In this document: piece after piece, positions 8,129 to 14,713 of the stretch
How positions within the stretch are numbered: the first letter of the stretch is position 1
Layout: each line of letters opens with the position of its first letter
Assembly: GCA_016869775.1 (NCBI GenBank)
Contig: VGDJ01000006.1
Location: forward strand, 1-18,966
DNA: 18,966 nt
Reading direction: 5' to 3'
Source of the DNA: Alphaproteobacteria bacterium
GTDB taxonomy: Bacteria > Pseudomonadota > Alphaproteobacteria > Rickettsiales > UBA1997
Notes under the pieces: generated by a model
The model's database searches: none
What the model was told of the DNA's origin: nothing
Seen by the model: the letters and a program-made list of their open reading frames with translations, nothing else
Made by a program: the position numbers and the translations under genes

Positions 8129-8654
8129 TTGCGAGTTCAATGTAGTTTTGAGCGGATATTTTAATATAATCCTTTTCAACCTTAGTCATTTGACGCAAAA
8201 ACTTAGCAGGATTACCAGCCCATATTTCACCTGATTTAATAATTTTTTTAGGAGTTAAAACTGCGCCCGCTGCAAGCATTCCAAAACTTTCAATACGCGC
8301 CAAATCCATAACAATTGAACCCATTCCAACAAAAGCATTATCTTCAATAATGCAAGCATGAATAATTGCACCGTGACCAATGGTTACACCACTTCCAACT
8401 ATAACGGGTGCACCTTCAGAGCCAGTTTTGTTTTGCGCGTGATTTGGTCTTGTACCATGCAAAACACAATTATCTTGAATATTTGTATTATTCCCAACAG
8501 AAATTTTTGTGACATCACCCCTTAAAACACAGCCATACCAAACTCCAGAATTCTCGCCAATACAAACATCACCGGAAATGATAGCATTATGAGCAATAAA
8601 ACATGATTTATCAATTTTGGGAACGATTCCTCGATATGAAATAATATTGTTCAT
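8115..8654 (-). CDS. Gamma-carbonic-anhydrase-like hexapeptide-repeat protein
   Basis: A left-handed beta-helix protein of the gamma carbonic anhydrase/YrdA/PaaY family (179 residues from ATG 8654). Hexapeptide repeats run from about residue 15 to 150. The three likely zinc-binding histidines appear in CVLHG and in IGHGAIIHAC. These proteins form cytoplasmic trimers; some hydrate CO2, many have unproven activity. An ATG four codons earlier, at 8666, is also possible and would overlap the lipoprotein gene by 10 bp; the chosen start leaves a 2-bp gap, and no ribosome binding site decides between them. Its 3' end overlaps the CLC gene by 14 bp, so the pair is probably co-translated. Confidence 0.88.
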   Translation of the reverse strand: MNNIISYRGIVPKIDKSCFIAHNAIISGDVCIGENSGVWYGCVLRGDVTKISVGNNTNIQDNCVLHGTRPNHAQNKTGSEGAPVIVGSGVTIGHGAIIHACIIEDNAFVGMGSIVMDLARIESFGMLAAGAVLTPKKIIKSGEIWAGNPAKFLRQMTKVEKDYIKISAQNYIELANEYR

Positions 8655-8656
8655 GA

Positions 8657-9088
8657 TTAATACCATCCAATTATATCGTAACCTTGTTGATTAAGGCATC
8701 GAGTAATATCTCTTTGCTTTATTTCATCGGGTTTTAAATTATCTTCAGAAGCAACCGAAACTCCACCATAAATACCTCCAAATATACCACCAGCAACTGC
8801 ACCAGAAATTGCAGATTTAGCATTATTGCCAAATACTAGCCCCATTAAGCCACCAAAAATACTTCCAAATAAAGCTTTCCTAGAAGCTTCATTAGCAATT
8901 CTTTTGGCTTTGTACTGCTTGAGATATTTATCGGCTTGCAATTTGCAATTTTCAAAATCTTGATTTGCAACATCTTGACCAACATCGATGAACTTTTTAT
9001 TTTGATCAAATATTGGTTTATATGCCACACAAGAAACTAAAGTTAGTATCAAAAAGATTAGTAAAAAATTTCTAAGAAAAGCTAGCAT
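8657..9088 (-). CDS. Glycine-zipper lipoprotein
   Basis: A 143-residue predicted lipoprotein. The N-terminus has one Arg, a hydrophobic stretch and a lipobox LVSC with the acylated Cys20. A glycine-zipper segment rich in GxxxG steps lies at about 74-112 (FGSIFGGLMG, AVAGGIFGGIYGG). Two further cysteines, Cys48 (FENCKLQ) and Cys131 (TRCLNQQGYDIIGW), flank it and could pair in the periplasm. This arrangement of Cys, glycine zipper and C-terminal 'RC-L-x-x-x-GY' is known from small glycine-zipper outer-membrane lipoproteins of alphaproteobacteria with no settled function. It starts 24 bp after the TAXI gene on the same strand. Confidence 0.8.
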   Translation of the reverse strand: MLAFLRNFLLIFLILTLVSCVAYKPIFDQNKKFIDVGQDVANQDFENCKLQADKYLKQYKAKRIANEASRKALFGSIFGGLMGLVFGNNAKSAISGAVAGGIFGGIYGGVSVASEDNLKPDEIKQRDITRCLNQQGYDIIGWY

Positions 9089-9112
9089 TTGAACTATAAA
9101 CTTAACTAAAAA

Positions 9113-10081
9113 CTATTTAATTAGTTTACTTTCTTTATAGTATTTTAAAGCTCCACTGTGAGTTGGGGCTGAATTTCCTTGGTTGATCATTTCTTCTTTT
9201 TTTAGAGAAGAAAAGACTGGATGTAAGGTTTTAAAGTTATCAAAATTTTCAAAAACAGAGCGCGTGATCTGGTATACTACATCATCAGAAATTTTTTCAG
9301 AGGTAACAAGACTAGCTTTAACTCCAAAAGTTTTTACCGCTTCTTGATTATTGGCATACATTCCACTTGGAACAATTGCTTTAACATAATAAGGATTGAG
9401 TTCAATAAGCTTTTCAACTGTTGCATCATCAATAGAAATTAATTTAACTTTGCATGACTGAGTTGCTTCCTGAAGAACTCCATTTGGGTTTCCGGCCGCA
9501 TAAATCATAACATCGATTTTTTCTTCACATAATGCGGATGGTTGCTCAGATGGCTGAAGATATGTGATCGATGAAAATGAATCTTTTTTCCAATTTTTAA
9601 CTGCCATTAATACTTCCATAGTAGCATACATTCCAGAACCCAAAGGGCCAAAATTAACTTTTTTTCCAACCAGATCATCAAGGGTTTTAATTCCCGACTT
9701 TTCTAAAACTGCAATAGTGAAAGTCTCGGTATACAAAGAAAATACTGATCGAAGCTCTTTAAAAGGACTCTGATCTGCAAAAAAGCCTGAACCATTATAC
9801 GCATTATATTGCCAATCAGACTGAACAATTCCAAATTCAATTCCAGAGTTACGAATAGCATTCAAATTTGATACCGAACCTCCAGTAGACTCAACTGAAC
9901 AACGAATTCCATGCTCATTTCGACCGCGATTTAAAAGACGACATATTGCGCCACCAGCTGGATAATAAACACCGGTAATTGCACCAGTACCGATATTGGT
10001 GTATTTAGTTCCACTCAAGGCTTCTTGAGACGAAACAATTATTAATAACAAGCTAAAAGTTGCTAATAGAATCTTTTTCAT
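9113..10081 (-). CDS. TAXI-family TRAP transporter solute-binding protein
   Basis: A 322-residue periplasmic binding protein of the TRAP-associated extracytoplasmic immunogenic (TAXI) type. It has a Sec signal peptide at about 1-23 (MKK, hydrophobic LLATFSLLLIIV, then ALS-G), then the typical first block NIGTGAITGVYYPAGGAICR followed by IRCSVESTGGSVSNL and IVQSDWQYNAYNG. TAXI proteins deliver a ligand, reported as glutamate or other organic acids in some systems, to fused TRAP membrane subunits. No DctQM/4TM-12TM gene is adjacent, so this is an orphan within the window. It is the first gene of the minus-strand chain leading to ddl-ftsQ. A TATAAT hexamer on the minus strand at 10092-10097 would give a nearly leaderless mRNA, but no convincing -35 accompanies it. 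Confidence 0.93.
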   Translation of the reverse strand: MKKILLATFSLLLIIVSSQEALSGTKYTNIGTGAITGVYYPAGGAICRLLNRGRNEHGIRCSVESTGGSVSNLNAIRNSGIEFGIVQSDWQYNAYNGSGFFADQSPFKELRSVFSLYTETFTIAVLEKSGIKTLDDLVGKKVNFGPLGSGMYATMEVLMAVKNWKKDSFSSITYLQPSEQPSALCEEKIDVMIYAAGNPNGVLQEATQSCKVKLISIDDATVEKLIELNPYYVKAIVPSGMYANNQEAVKTFGVKASLVTSEKISDDVVYQITRSVFENFDNFKTLHPVFSSLKKEEMINQGNSAPTHSGALKYYKESKLIK

Positions 10082-10341
10082 GATATTAAATATTATATAT
10101 TTGGATACGTTAAAACGAGTTGTTAAAACTAAAAATACTGTATTAAAGCCTATCTATTAATTTTTATTTAAAATTGGCGAAGACGCTTTAGTGCATTAGA
10201 ATCTCTAAGAGAGATGGTTTTATAAATTATTATTTTTGCTTGGAATTTTAGAATTAAATTTTAATTAAAGTAAAAATAATTTTTTGAATGTCAAATTCAA
10301 TTTTAAAAATTTTATAACTTATAAAAGCGCTTAAAAAAATT

Positions 10342-10369
10342 TTGACAATAAAAAAAATACAAGTAGGGT
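10342..10369 (+). promoter_or_regulatory. Candidate promoter for the symporter
   Basis: A consensus -35 TTGACA (10342-10347) is followed after 16 bp by TAGGGT (10364-10369), a poor -10 with 3 of 6 matches. A 17-bp AT palindrome ends 15 bp upstream. Transcription from here would give a long leader of about 280 nt before the symporter ATG, containing the structured element at 10477-10532. This is suggestive only. Confidence 0.25.
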
Positions 10370-10476
10370 TTCTCGAAGATTTTAGATAAATGATTTTATG
10401 TTTTTATGAATAATTTTGTTTTTACTTCATAAAACTATTAACACAAAAAAACTCTTAAAAATTTATATATTAGTTT

Positions 10477-10532
10477 GTGATTTTAGAATCTTCCTCAGAT
10501 TCAGATACAATTTGGACATGTCTAAAAATCAC
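10477..10532 (+). promoter_or_regulatory. Candidate structured 5' leader element of the symporter gene
   Basis: The arm GTGATTTTAGA (10477-10487) pairs with TCTAAAAATCAC (10521-10532), with one extra A as a bulge. A second, perfect hairpin GAATCT-TCCTC-AGATTC (10486-10502) lies at its base and shares the last two bases of the left arm, so the two either stack or compete. The element lies 122 bp upstream of the symporter ATG on the same strand and also contains the ATG of a 36-codon frame (10518-10628). It matches no riboswitch or small RNA class that I recognise. Confidence 0.3.
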
Positions 10533-10653
10533 AAAAATATTCATTTGTCTGCATTGCGCTTCAGTTTTGAAAGCTTCTGTCTCAAGTTAAACAAGGCTAG
10601 ATCGCAATTCAAGATTTTGGCAAACTAAAATTATCAACTTAAAAATTAATACT

Positions 10654-11904
10654 ATGAAGCTTTGGAAACAAGTTCTTATTGGTCTTGCGCTTGGCGTAAT
10701 TGCTGGAATTACTCTTGAGAAAGATATTGCTAAGGAATTAAAAATCTTTGGAACAATCTTCATGAATTTAATTAAAATGGTAATTGTTCCATTGATATTT
10801 TTTGCTCTATTGTCAGGTATAACTTCAATTAGTGGAGAGGGGAATTTTACTCGCGTTGGGGTAAAAGGCTTTAGTGCCTATATATTAACTGCAGTTTTTG
10901 CGGTTCTTATCGGAATCACCGCAGGTCATGTTATGAAACCTGGAGAGGGTGTTAATTTGCAAGAATTAATAAAACAATCAGAATCTGATAACAAAAAAGC
11001 TTTTGAAGATACTCTTACAGTCGCCAAAACCAACAAAACGGCTAAGGATTTTTTGATAGAATTAATCCCTACAAATCCAATTAAGGCGATGGCGGATGAC
11101 AAATATCTTCAAATCATTGTGTTCACAATTTTTCTCGGAATCGTAATTAATATGATTGGTGAAAAAGCTAAGCCAATAAAAGATATCATAAATTCAGCAT
11201 CAGCAATTTTCTTCAAAACTATTGAAATTATTATTAAGTTAGCTCCCTTAGGAGTTTTTGGGTATATGGCCTTCTCAATCGCTGACCAAGGCCCAGAAAT
11301 ATTGCACTCACTTGCGCGCCTAATCTTCACTGTACTCTTAGCCTGCTTAATTCAATATGTTATTTTTGGTTTCTTGATCGCATTTTTTGCTCGAATCTCT
11401 CCAATGCCATTTTATCGAAAAATTTTCTTTACTCAGTCATTAGCTTTTTCAACTAGTAGTAGTAAAGCAACGCTTCCAACTGCTATGACGCAATTACAAG
11501 AAAGACTTGGGGTATCCAAAACCAACTCGAATTTCTTAATGCCTTTGGGTGTATGTATAAACATGGATGGAACCGCTATTTACCTTGGTATTTGTGCTTT
11601 ATTTTTTGCTCAAGGCTTTGGTATTGACCTTACCATGCAAAACTACATGATGCTTATTTTAACCTGCACTTTAGGATCGATTGGCGCTGCAGGTATTCCA
11701 AGCGGTTCAATTATTTTTATGAGCATGGTTCTTAGTTCAATTGGCATTCCAGTTGAAGGAATTGTTGTAATTCTTGGAGTTGATAGAGTTCTCGATATGG
11801 TCAGAACTACCATAAACATTACTGGTGACAGCGCGATAACTCTGATTGTTGACAAAACAGAGGGTGGACTTAATGAAAAAATATATCATGCCAAAGATGT
11901 CTAA
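10654..11904 (+). CDS. Dicarboxylate/acidic amino acid:cation symporter (GltP/DctA family)
   Basis: A 416-residue inner-membrane secondary transporter of the DAACS family, importing glutamate, aspartate or C4-dicarboxylates with Na+ or H+. Eight transmembrane helices and two re-entrant hairpins are expected. The signature segments are the HP1 serine-rich motif AFSTSSSKATLP, the TM7 NMDGT motif (VCINMDGTAIYLG), the HP2 segment GAAGIPSGSIIFMSM, and TM8 LDMVRTTINITGD. In TM8 the Asp, Arg, Thr and Asn that contact the substrate in GltPh (D394, R397, T398, N401) are all kept. The retained Arg argues for a substrate with an acidic side chain rather than a neutral amino acid. A strong terminator starts 20 bp after the stop, inside the next ORF. 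Confidence 0.93.
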   Translation: MKLWKQVLIGLALGVIAGITLEKDIAKELKIFGTIFMNLIKMVIVPLIFFALLSGITSISGEGNFTRVGVKGFSAYILTAVFAVLIGITAGHVMKPGEGVNLQELIKQSESDNKKAFEDTLTVAKTNKTAKDFLIELIPTNPIKAMADDKYLQIIVFTIFLGIVINMIGEKAKPIKDIINSASAIFFKTIEIIIKLAPLGVFGYMAFSIADQGPEILHSLARLIFTVLLACLIQYVIFGFLIAFFARISPMPFYRKIFFTQSLAFSTSSSKATLPTAMTQLQERLGVSKTNSNFLMPLGVCINMDGTAIYLGICALFFAQGFGIDLTMQNYMMLILTCTLGSIGAAGIPSGSIIFMSMVLSSIGIPVEGIVVILGVDRVLDMVRTTINITGDSAITLIVDKTEGGLNEKIYHAKDV

Positions 11905-12550
11905 AAAGCACTTAAAACAAATCAAAAACTATGCACACAATTCTTTGTGCATAGTTTTTTTTTACTTCATAACTATTCAAAATTCACCCGCACAATCAAA
12001 ATTTTTAGCGACCCACTCAGAAGATCTATCAAAAATTGAAGGTTTTTTGAATAACATCATTAACTTATCATGCAAATTTATCCAAACTAGTAATGGCAAT
12101 GTTGTAGAAGGCAAATTTTACCTTACCCGCAACAAAGAATCTGCAGGCAAAATGCGCATCGAATATTTGACCGAACCAAAAATTTTAATTGTAGCAAATG
12201 GAGCTATTTTATCATATCACGATATCGAATTAGACGAAATTAGTCGCCTTAGCACCAATACCACTCCGGCTTCTTTTTTAACTCGACCAAAAATTTCGTT
12301 TGAAGCTAAAGATGTTGAGATCACCGATATTCAAAAAAATAATAACGAATTTAAAGTTTCTGTCATGAAGAAAAATCGCAAAGAAGCTGGAGAATTTAGT
12401 TTAATTTTTAAAATTGATCCATTTGAATTTGTTCGCATGGAAGTCAAGAATGATCTTGAGCAAGTTATTTCTGTGCAATTAAAAAACCTTGATTTTCAGA
12501 GTAAAATCCCTGATAAATTATTTATTATAAAAGATAGTAATAACCAATAA
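11897..12550 (+). CDS. lolA: Outer-membrane lipoprotein carrier protein LolA
   Basis: LolA (about 217 residues from ATG 11897) is the periplasmic chaperone that carries lipoproteins from LolCDE to the outer membrane. It has a Sec signal peptide (n-region SKKHLKQIKNYAHN, core SLCIVFFYFITI, likely cut near SPAQ-S). The mature part follows the alphaproteobacterial pattern: CKFIQTSNGNVVEGKFYL, GKMRIEYLTEPKILIVANG, then TPASFLTRPKISF. In-frame alternatives are ATG 11873 or 11888 and TTG 11945. Any start that keeps a signal peptide places the symporter terminator (11924-11963) inside the coding region. With ATG 11897 the gene overlaps the symporter by 8 bp. tolR follows after 13 bp, so lolA-tolR-tolA look like one operon. 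Confidence 0.88.
   Translation: MSKKHLKQIKNYAHNSLCIVFFYFITIQNSPAQSKFLATHSEDLSKIEGFLNNIINLSCKFIQTSNGNVVEGKFYLTRNKESAGKMRIEYLTEPKILIVANGAILSYHDIELDEISRLSTNTTPASFLTRPKISFEAKDVEITDIQKNNNEFKVSVMKKNRKEAGEFSLIFKIDPFEFVRMEVKNDLEQVISVQLKNLDFQSKIPDKLFIIKDSNNQ
11924..11963 (+). terminator. Perfect rho-independent terminator overlapping lolA 5' end
   Basis: The arms AAAAACTATGCACA (11924-11937) and TGTGCATAGTTTTT (11946-11959) are perfectly complementary over 14 bp around an 8-nt loop. The T-run on the plus strand spans 11955-11963 (nine T). It sits 20 bp after the symporter stop, exactly where its terminator belongs. It also lies within the lolA reading frame, covering codons of the signal peptide. A consensus TTGACA (11849-11854) lies upstream inside the symporter gene, but with only a weak -10 (AATGAA or TAATGA). 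Confidence 0.85.
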
Positions 12551-12563
12551 AATAAACCATCAA

Positions 12564-12983
12564 ATGGCTTTTTCTTCACCAAAAAAAAATGGCAATCGAA
12601 GAGTAGTTATTAGTGAAATAAACATCACTCCCTTCGTAGATGTTTTATTGGTGCTACTAATAATTTTTATGGTTGCAGCACCAATGCTTACAAGTTCTGT
12701 GGATGTTAACTTACCTCAAGGTGCCAAAACCGCAAACGAAGAAAAACTCCAAACCTTTACCATCTCCATAAAAGCTGATTCAACCATCTACTTTCAGGAT
12801 GATTTAGTAAAGTTAAGTATTTTGGGCAATCGTCTTAAAGAAATTTCTGGCAATAATTTCACTCGTAAAATTTTTGTAAGAGCTGATAAAAATTTAGATT
12901 ATGGAAGGGTTATGGAAGTTGTTAAAACCGTTAGTCAAGTTGGTTTTTCACAAGTAGTGCTGGTGACAGAAATTCCTAAATGA
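12564..12983 (+). CDS. tolR: Biopolymer transport protein TolR (ExbD/TolR family)
   Basis: A 139-residue inner-membrane protein of the Tol-Pal system. A short basic N-terminus is followed by INITPFVDVLLVLLIIFMVA, a single transmembrane helix that keeps the proton-pathway aspartate (Asp26). A periplasmic domain follows, ending with the conserved FVRADKNLDYGRVMEVV and GFSQVVLVTE blocks. With TolQ it forms the proton-driven motor that energises TolA during outer-membrane constriction. The next gene, TolA-like, starts at the overlapping ATGA, which supports TolR over ExbD. The tolQ partner is not upstream; lolA occupies that position. Confidence 0.9.
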   Translation: MAFSSPKKNGNRRVVISEINITPFVDVLLVLLIIFMVAAPMLTSSVDVNLPQGAKTANEEKLQTFTISIKADSTIYFQDDLVKLSILGNRLKEISGNNFTRKIFVRADKNLDYGRVMEVVKTVSQVGFSQVVLVTEIPK

Positions 12984-13873
12984 TTAAAAATCTTTTATAT
13001 TCAATATTTGTTCATTTTATTTTATTTTCGGCAATTTATTTTGGTTTTTTGAAAGATGAAAAAAAACCAATTGAAACCGATCAAGAAATTTTAGTTAGCG
13101 TCTTATCCATTGATAGTAAAGGCATCCCGCCAATTAACGAAATCATCAAAAAACCTGACGAAGAGCCAAAAACAGAATCTAAAATAGAACCCAAAAAAGA
13201 TGAACCGAAGACCAAAACTAAGCCCGAAAATAATAAAAAAACCAAATCTACTAATAGCCAAAATATTTCAAAACAAAATAATACCCCCAATAAAATACCC
13301 GAAAAAACACCTGAAAAAATTTCTAAAAAAGATGATGATTCCAATTTAAAATCTAACAAAAAACCTAGCGAAATTAACCCTCCACTACCTCAGAATAAAG
13401 ATACCGAAGATTCAAAAGTTACAACTTTGGATAACAAAAAAACCTCTCCAAAAAAAGATAATAAAAATAATAATAATGATTTTTTTAAAGTTTTAAATCT
13501 CAAGGCCTTTAAAAATATCAATGAGGATGAACAGGGCTCAAATTTATCAGCTCGAGAAACCATCAACATTCAATCACAATTGAAAATGTGCTATAAAAGA
13601 GCCATAGAAGAATCTGGTTTTGAAAGTCGTGCCAAAATAATTATTAAAATCCTAATTAGTCGTGAAGGATATATAGAAGATAATCTGGACGAAATAATTG
13701 ACATGGAAAAATATAACGACCCAAGCTTCAAAGAATATAAAATTATAATTGATAACATTAAAAGAGCTCTCGAATTGTGCAGTCCGCTTCGCAATTTACC
13801 AATTGAAAAATACGAATCATGGAAAGAGATAATATTGCAATTTGATTTAAATAATAATGCTAAAAATGATTAG
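12980..13873 (+). CDS. tolA: TolA-like protein
   Basis: A 297-residue envelope-spanning protein. It has one N-terminal transmembrane helix (about 4-23). A long Lys/Pro/Asn/Glu-rich linker at about 55-168 replaces the Ala/Lys-rich helix of E. coli TolA. The C-terminal globular domain (about 190-290) contains Cys204 (LKMCYKRAIEESG) and Cys267 (ALELCSPLRNLP), a pair like the disulfide in TolA domain III. The 'L-x-x-C' block, the RxGYIED strand and the final W...ILQFD strand fit the TolA/TonB C-terminal fold. It overlaps tolR by 4 bp (ATGA). tolB does not follow, and pal is about 1.9 kb away on the other strand. A TonB reading is possible but less likely. Confidence 0.82.
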   Translation: MIKNLLYSIFVHFILFSAIYFGFLKDEKKPIETDQEILVSVLSIDSKGIPPINEIIKKPDEEPKTESKIEPKKDEPKTKTKPENNKKTKSTNSQNISKQNNTPNKIPEKTPEKISKKDDDSNLKSNKKPSEINPPLPQNKDTEDSKVTTLDNKKTSPKKDNKNNNNDFFKVLNLKAFKNINEDEQGSNLSARETINIQSQLKMCYKRAIEESGFESRAKIIIKILISREGYIEDNLDEIIDMEKYNDPSFKEYKIIIDNIKRALELCSPLRNLPIEKYESWKEIILQFDLNNNAKND

Positions 13874-13908
13874 CCTGTCCAATAATTCCAATAAATTATC
13901 AATTAAAA

Positions 13909-14190
13909 TTAATTAGTTTTTTGAGAATTTAATTTGACCTCGCCAATATTTTTAATAATACCAAGCGCAATCATCAAATTAATTGAAAAAATTAATAATA
14001 AACTTATAAAAAAAGTTAGGGTTTTTTCCAAAAGATTATTTGAGTAAGCAATCAACAATAACAAAACTATCAAGGAACTATAAGCCACTGAAAGTGATGA
14101 GATTTTCTTAACATAATCCTTAAATAAAAACAAACCCGATAAGCCACTAATGCATATAAAAATTAATAAAAAATATGAAATTGCTAACAT
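13909..14190 (-). CDS. Small membrane protein, NuoK/MnhC-like
   Basis: A 93-residue protein with three predicted transmembrane helices (about 2-23, 31-49 and 57-81) and a short polar C-terminus. The spacing of helices, a loop with charged residues after helix 1 (FKDYVKK) and the ending ALGIIKNIGEVKLN resemble NuoK or the MnhC/MrpC antiporter subunits. However, no glutamate lies inside the membrane segments, whereas NuoK has two conserved ones. It may therefore be a divergent relative or merely a similar topology. Its ATG at 14190 overlaps the ATG of the divergent IalB-like gene by 16 bp, and its 3' end converges on tolA with 35 bp between. I do not assign a function. Confidence 0.5.
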   Translation of the reverse strand: MLAISYFLLIFICISGLSGLFLFKDYVKKISSLSVAYSSLIVLLLLIAYSNNLLEKTLTFFISLLLIFSINLMIALGIIKNIGEVKLNSQKTN

Positions 14191-14705
14191 TTAAAAAAAA
14201 TATTTTGGTTATTTTATTAATTATTTGCCAAATACTTCTATTCAAAAACTCTGCATTTGCCGAAATTATTGAACCACGCAATGAAGAAAAATCTTTTGGT
14301 GATTGGAAAGTTTATTGCGAAATTGATGATATGATGAGCACTGCTCACTGTAAAATCGCATCGAGATTTTACGATAATTCCTCGGTAATTTCTTTACAAC
14401 CAACAAATCGTTTTGCCAATCAATTTTTTATTATTATCCCAAAAATAAAACTCGGTAGCTTTGTAAAAATTAGAGTTGATGGAAATGATTTAATTTTATC
14501 CAAAAATATTTCTAACAAAGATTTTGGTCTTTTAGCAATCGACAATTCTCAAAAAAACAATTTATTTAACCAAATGAAAAGTGGTGAATATTTATTTTTT
14601 AGATTTAATGTAAACGACTCCGAAAAAGAGATCACTGTTAAACTCAGTCTTCAAGATTTCAATCAAGCACTCGACTACTATAATAAAAAAGTCTTCAACA
14701 AATAA
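14175..14705 (+). CDS. IalB-like (invasion-associated locus B family) secreted protein
   Basis: A 176-residue exported protein. The signal peptide has the basic n-region MKLLTFKKN, a hydrophobic core to about residue 22 and a probable cut after SAFA (29). The mature part begins with FGDWKVYCEIDD...CKIAS; the two cysteines (48 and 59) with the 'FGDW-x-x-x-C' opening are typical of the IalB family. The pattern IIPKIKLGSFVKIRVDG fits the 'P-x-G-v-x-L...vDG' strand of that family. IalB was linked to erythrocyte invasion in Bartonella, but most homologues are uncharacterised periplasmic or outer-membrane proteins. gapA follows 8 bp later. The 5' end overlaps the divergent membrane-protein gene by 16 bp. 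Confidence 0.68.
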   Translation: MKLLTFKKNILVILLIICQILLFKNSAFAEIIEPRNEEKSFGDWKVYCEIDDMMSTAHCKIASRFYDNSSVISLQPTNRFANQFFIIIPKIKLGSFVKIRVDGNDLILSKNISNKDFGLLAIDNSQKNNLFNQMKSGEYLFFRFNVNDSEKEITVKLSLQDFNQALDYYNKKVFNK

Positions 14706-14713
14706 ATATACAT

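Larger units (their letters stand above)
10082..10653. other. Gene-poor divergent intergenic region with inverted repeats
   Basis: This 572-bp AT-rich stretch lies between the divergent TAXI and symporter genes. I see no convincing protein gene and no tRNA. It holds a perfect inverted repeat ATCTCT-AAG-AGAGAT (10201-10215), a TTGAAT-N5-ATTCAA repeat (10284-10300), a 17-bp palindrome TTTTATAA-C-TTATAAAA (10310-10326), a TTGACA hexamer (10342-10347), and a bulged stem with an inner hairpin (10477-10532). AT-only palindromes are expected by chance at this composition, so only the last one is annotated separately. The region probably holds the promoters of both flanking genes. Confidence 0.6.

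Noticed and set aside
8129..8179. TTG start for the CLC gene at 8179
   Set aside because: It would add 17 non-conserved residues and a 65-bp overlap; the ATG at 8128 gives a usual N-terminus.
10416..10510. Upstream part of a 70-codon plus-strand frame
   Set aside because: It begins with TTG, has no recognisable feature, and lies in AT-rich DNA where such frames are common; only the ATG-started last 36 codons are kept as a weak possibility.
13874..13908. Terminator between tolA and the NuoK-like gene
   Set aside because: Only an AT-rich imperfect repeat (ATTAAAATTAAT) before a T-run; no stem with GC pairs.
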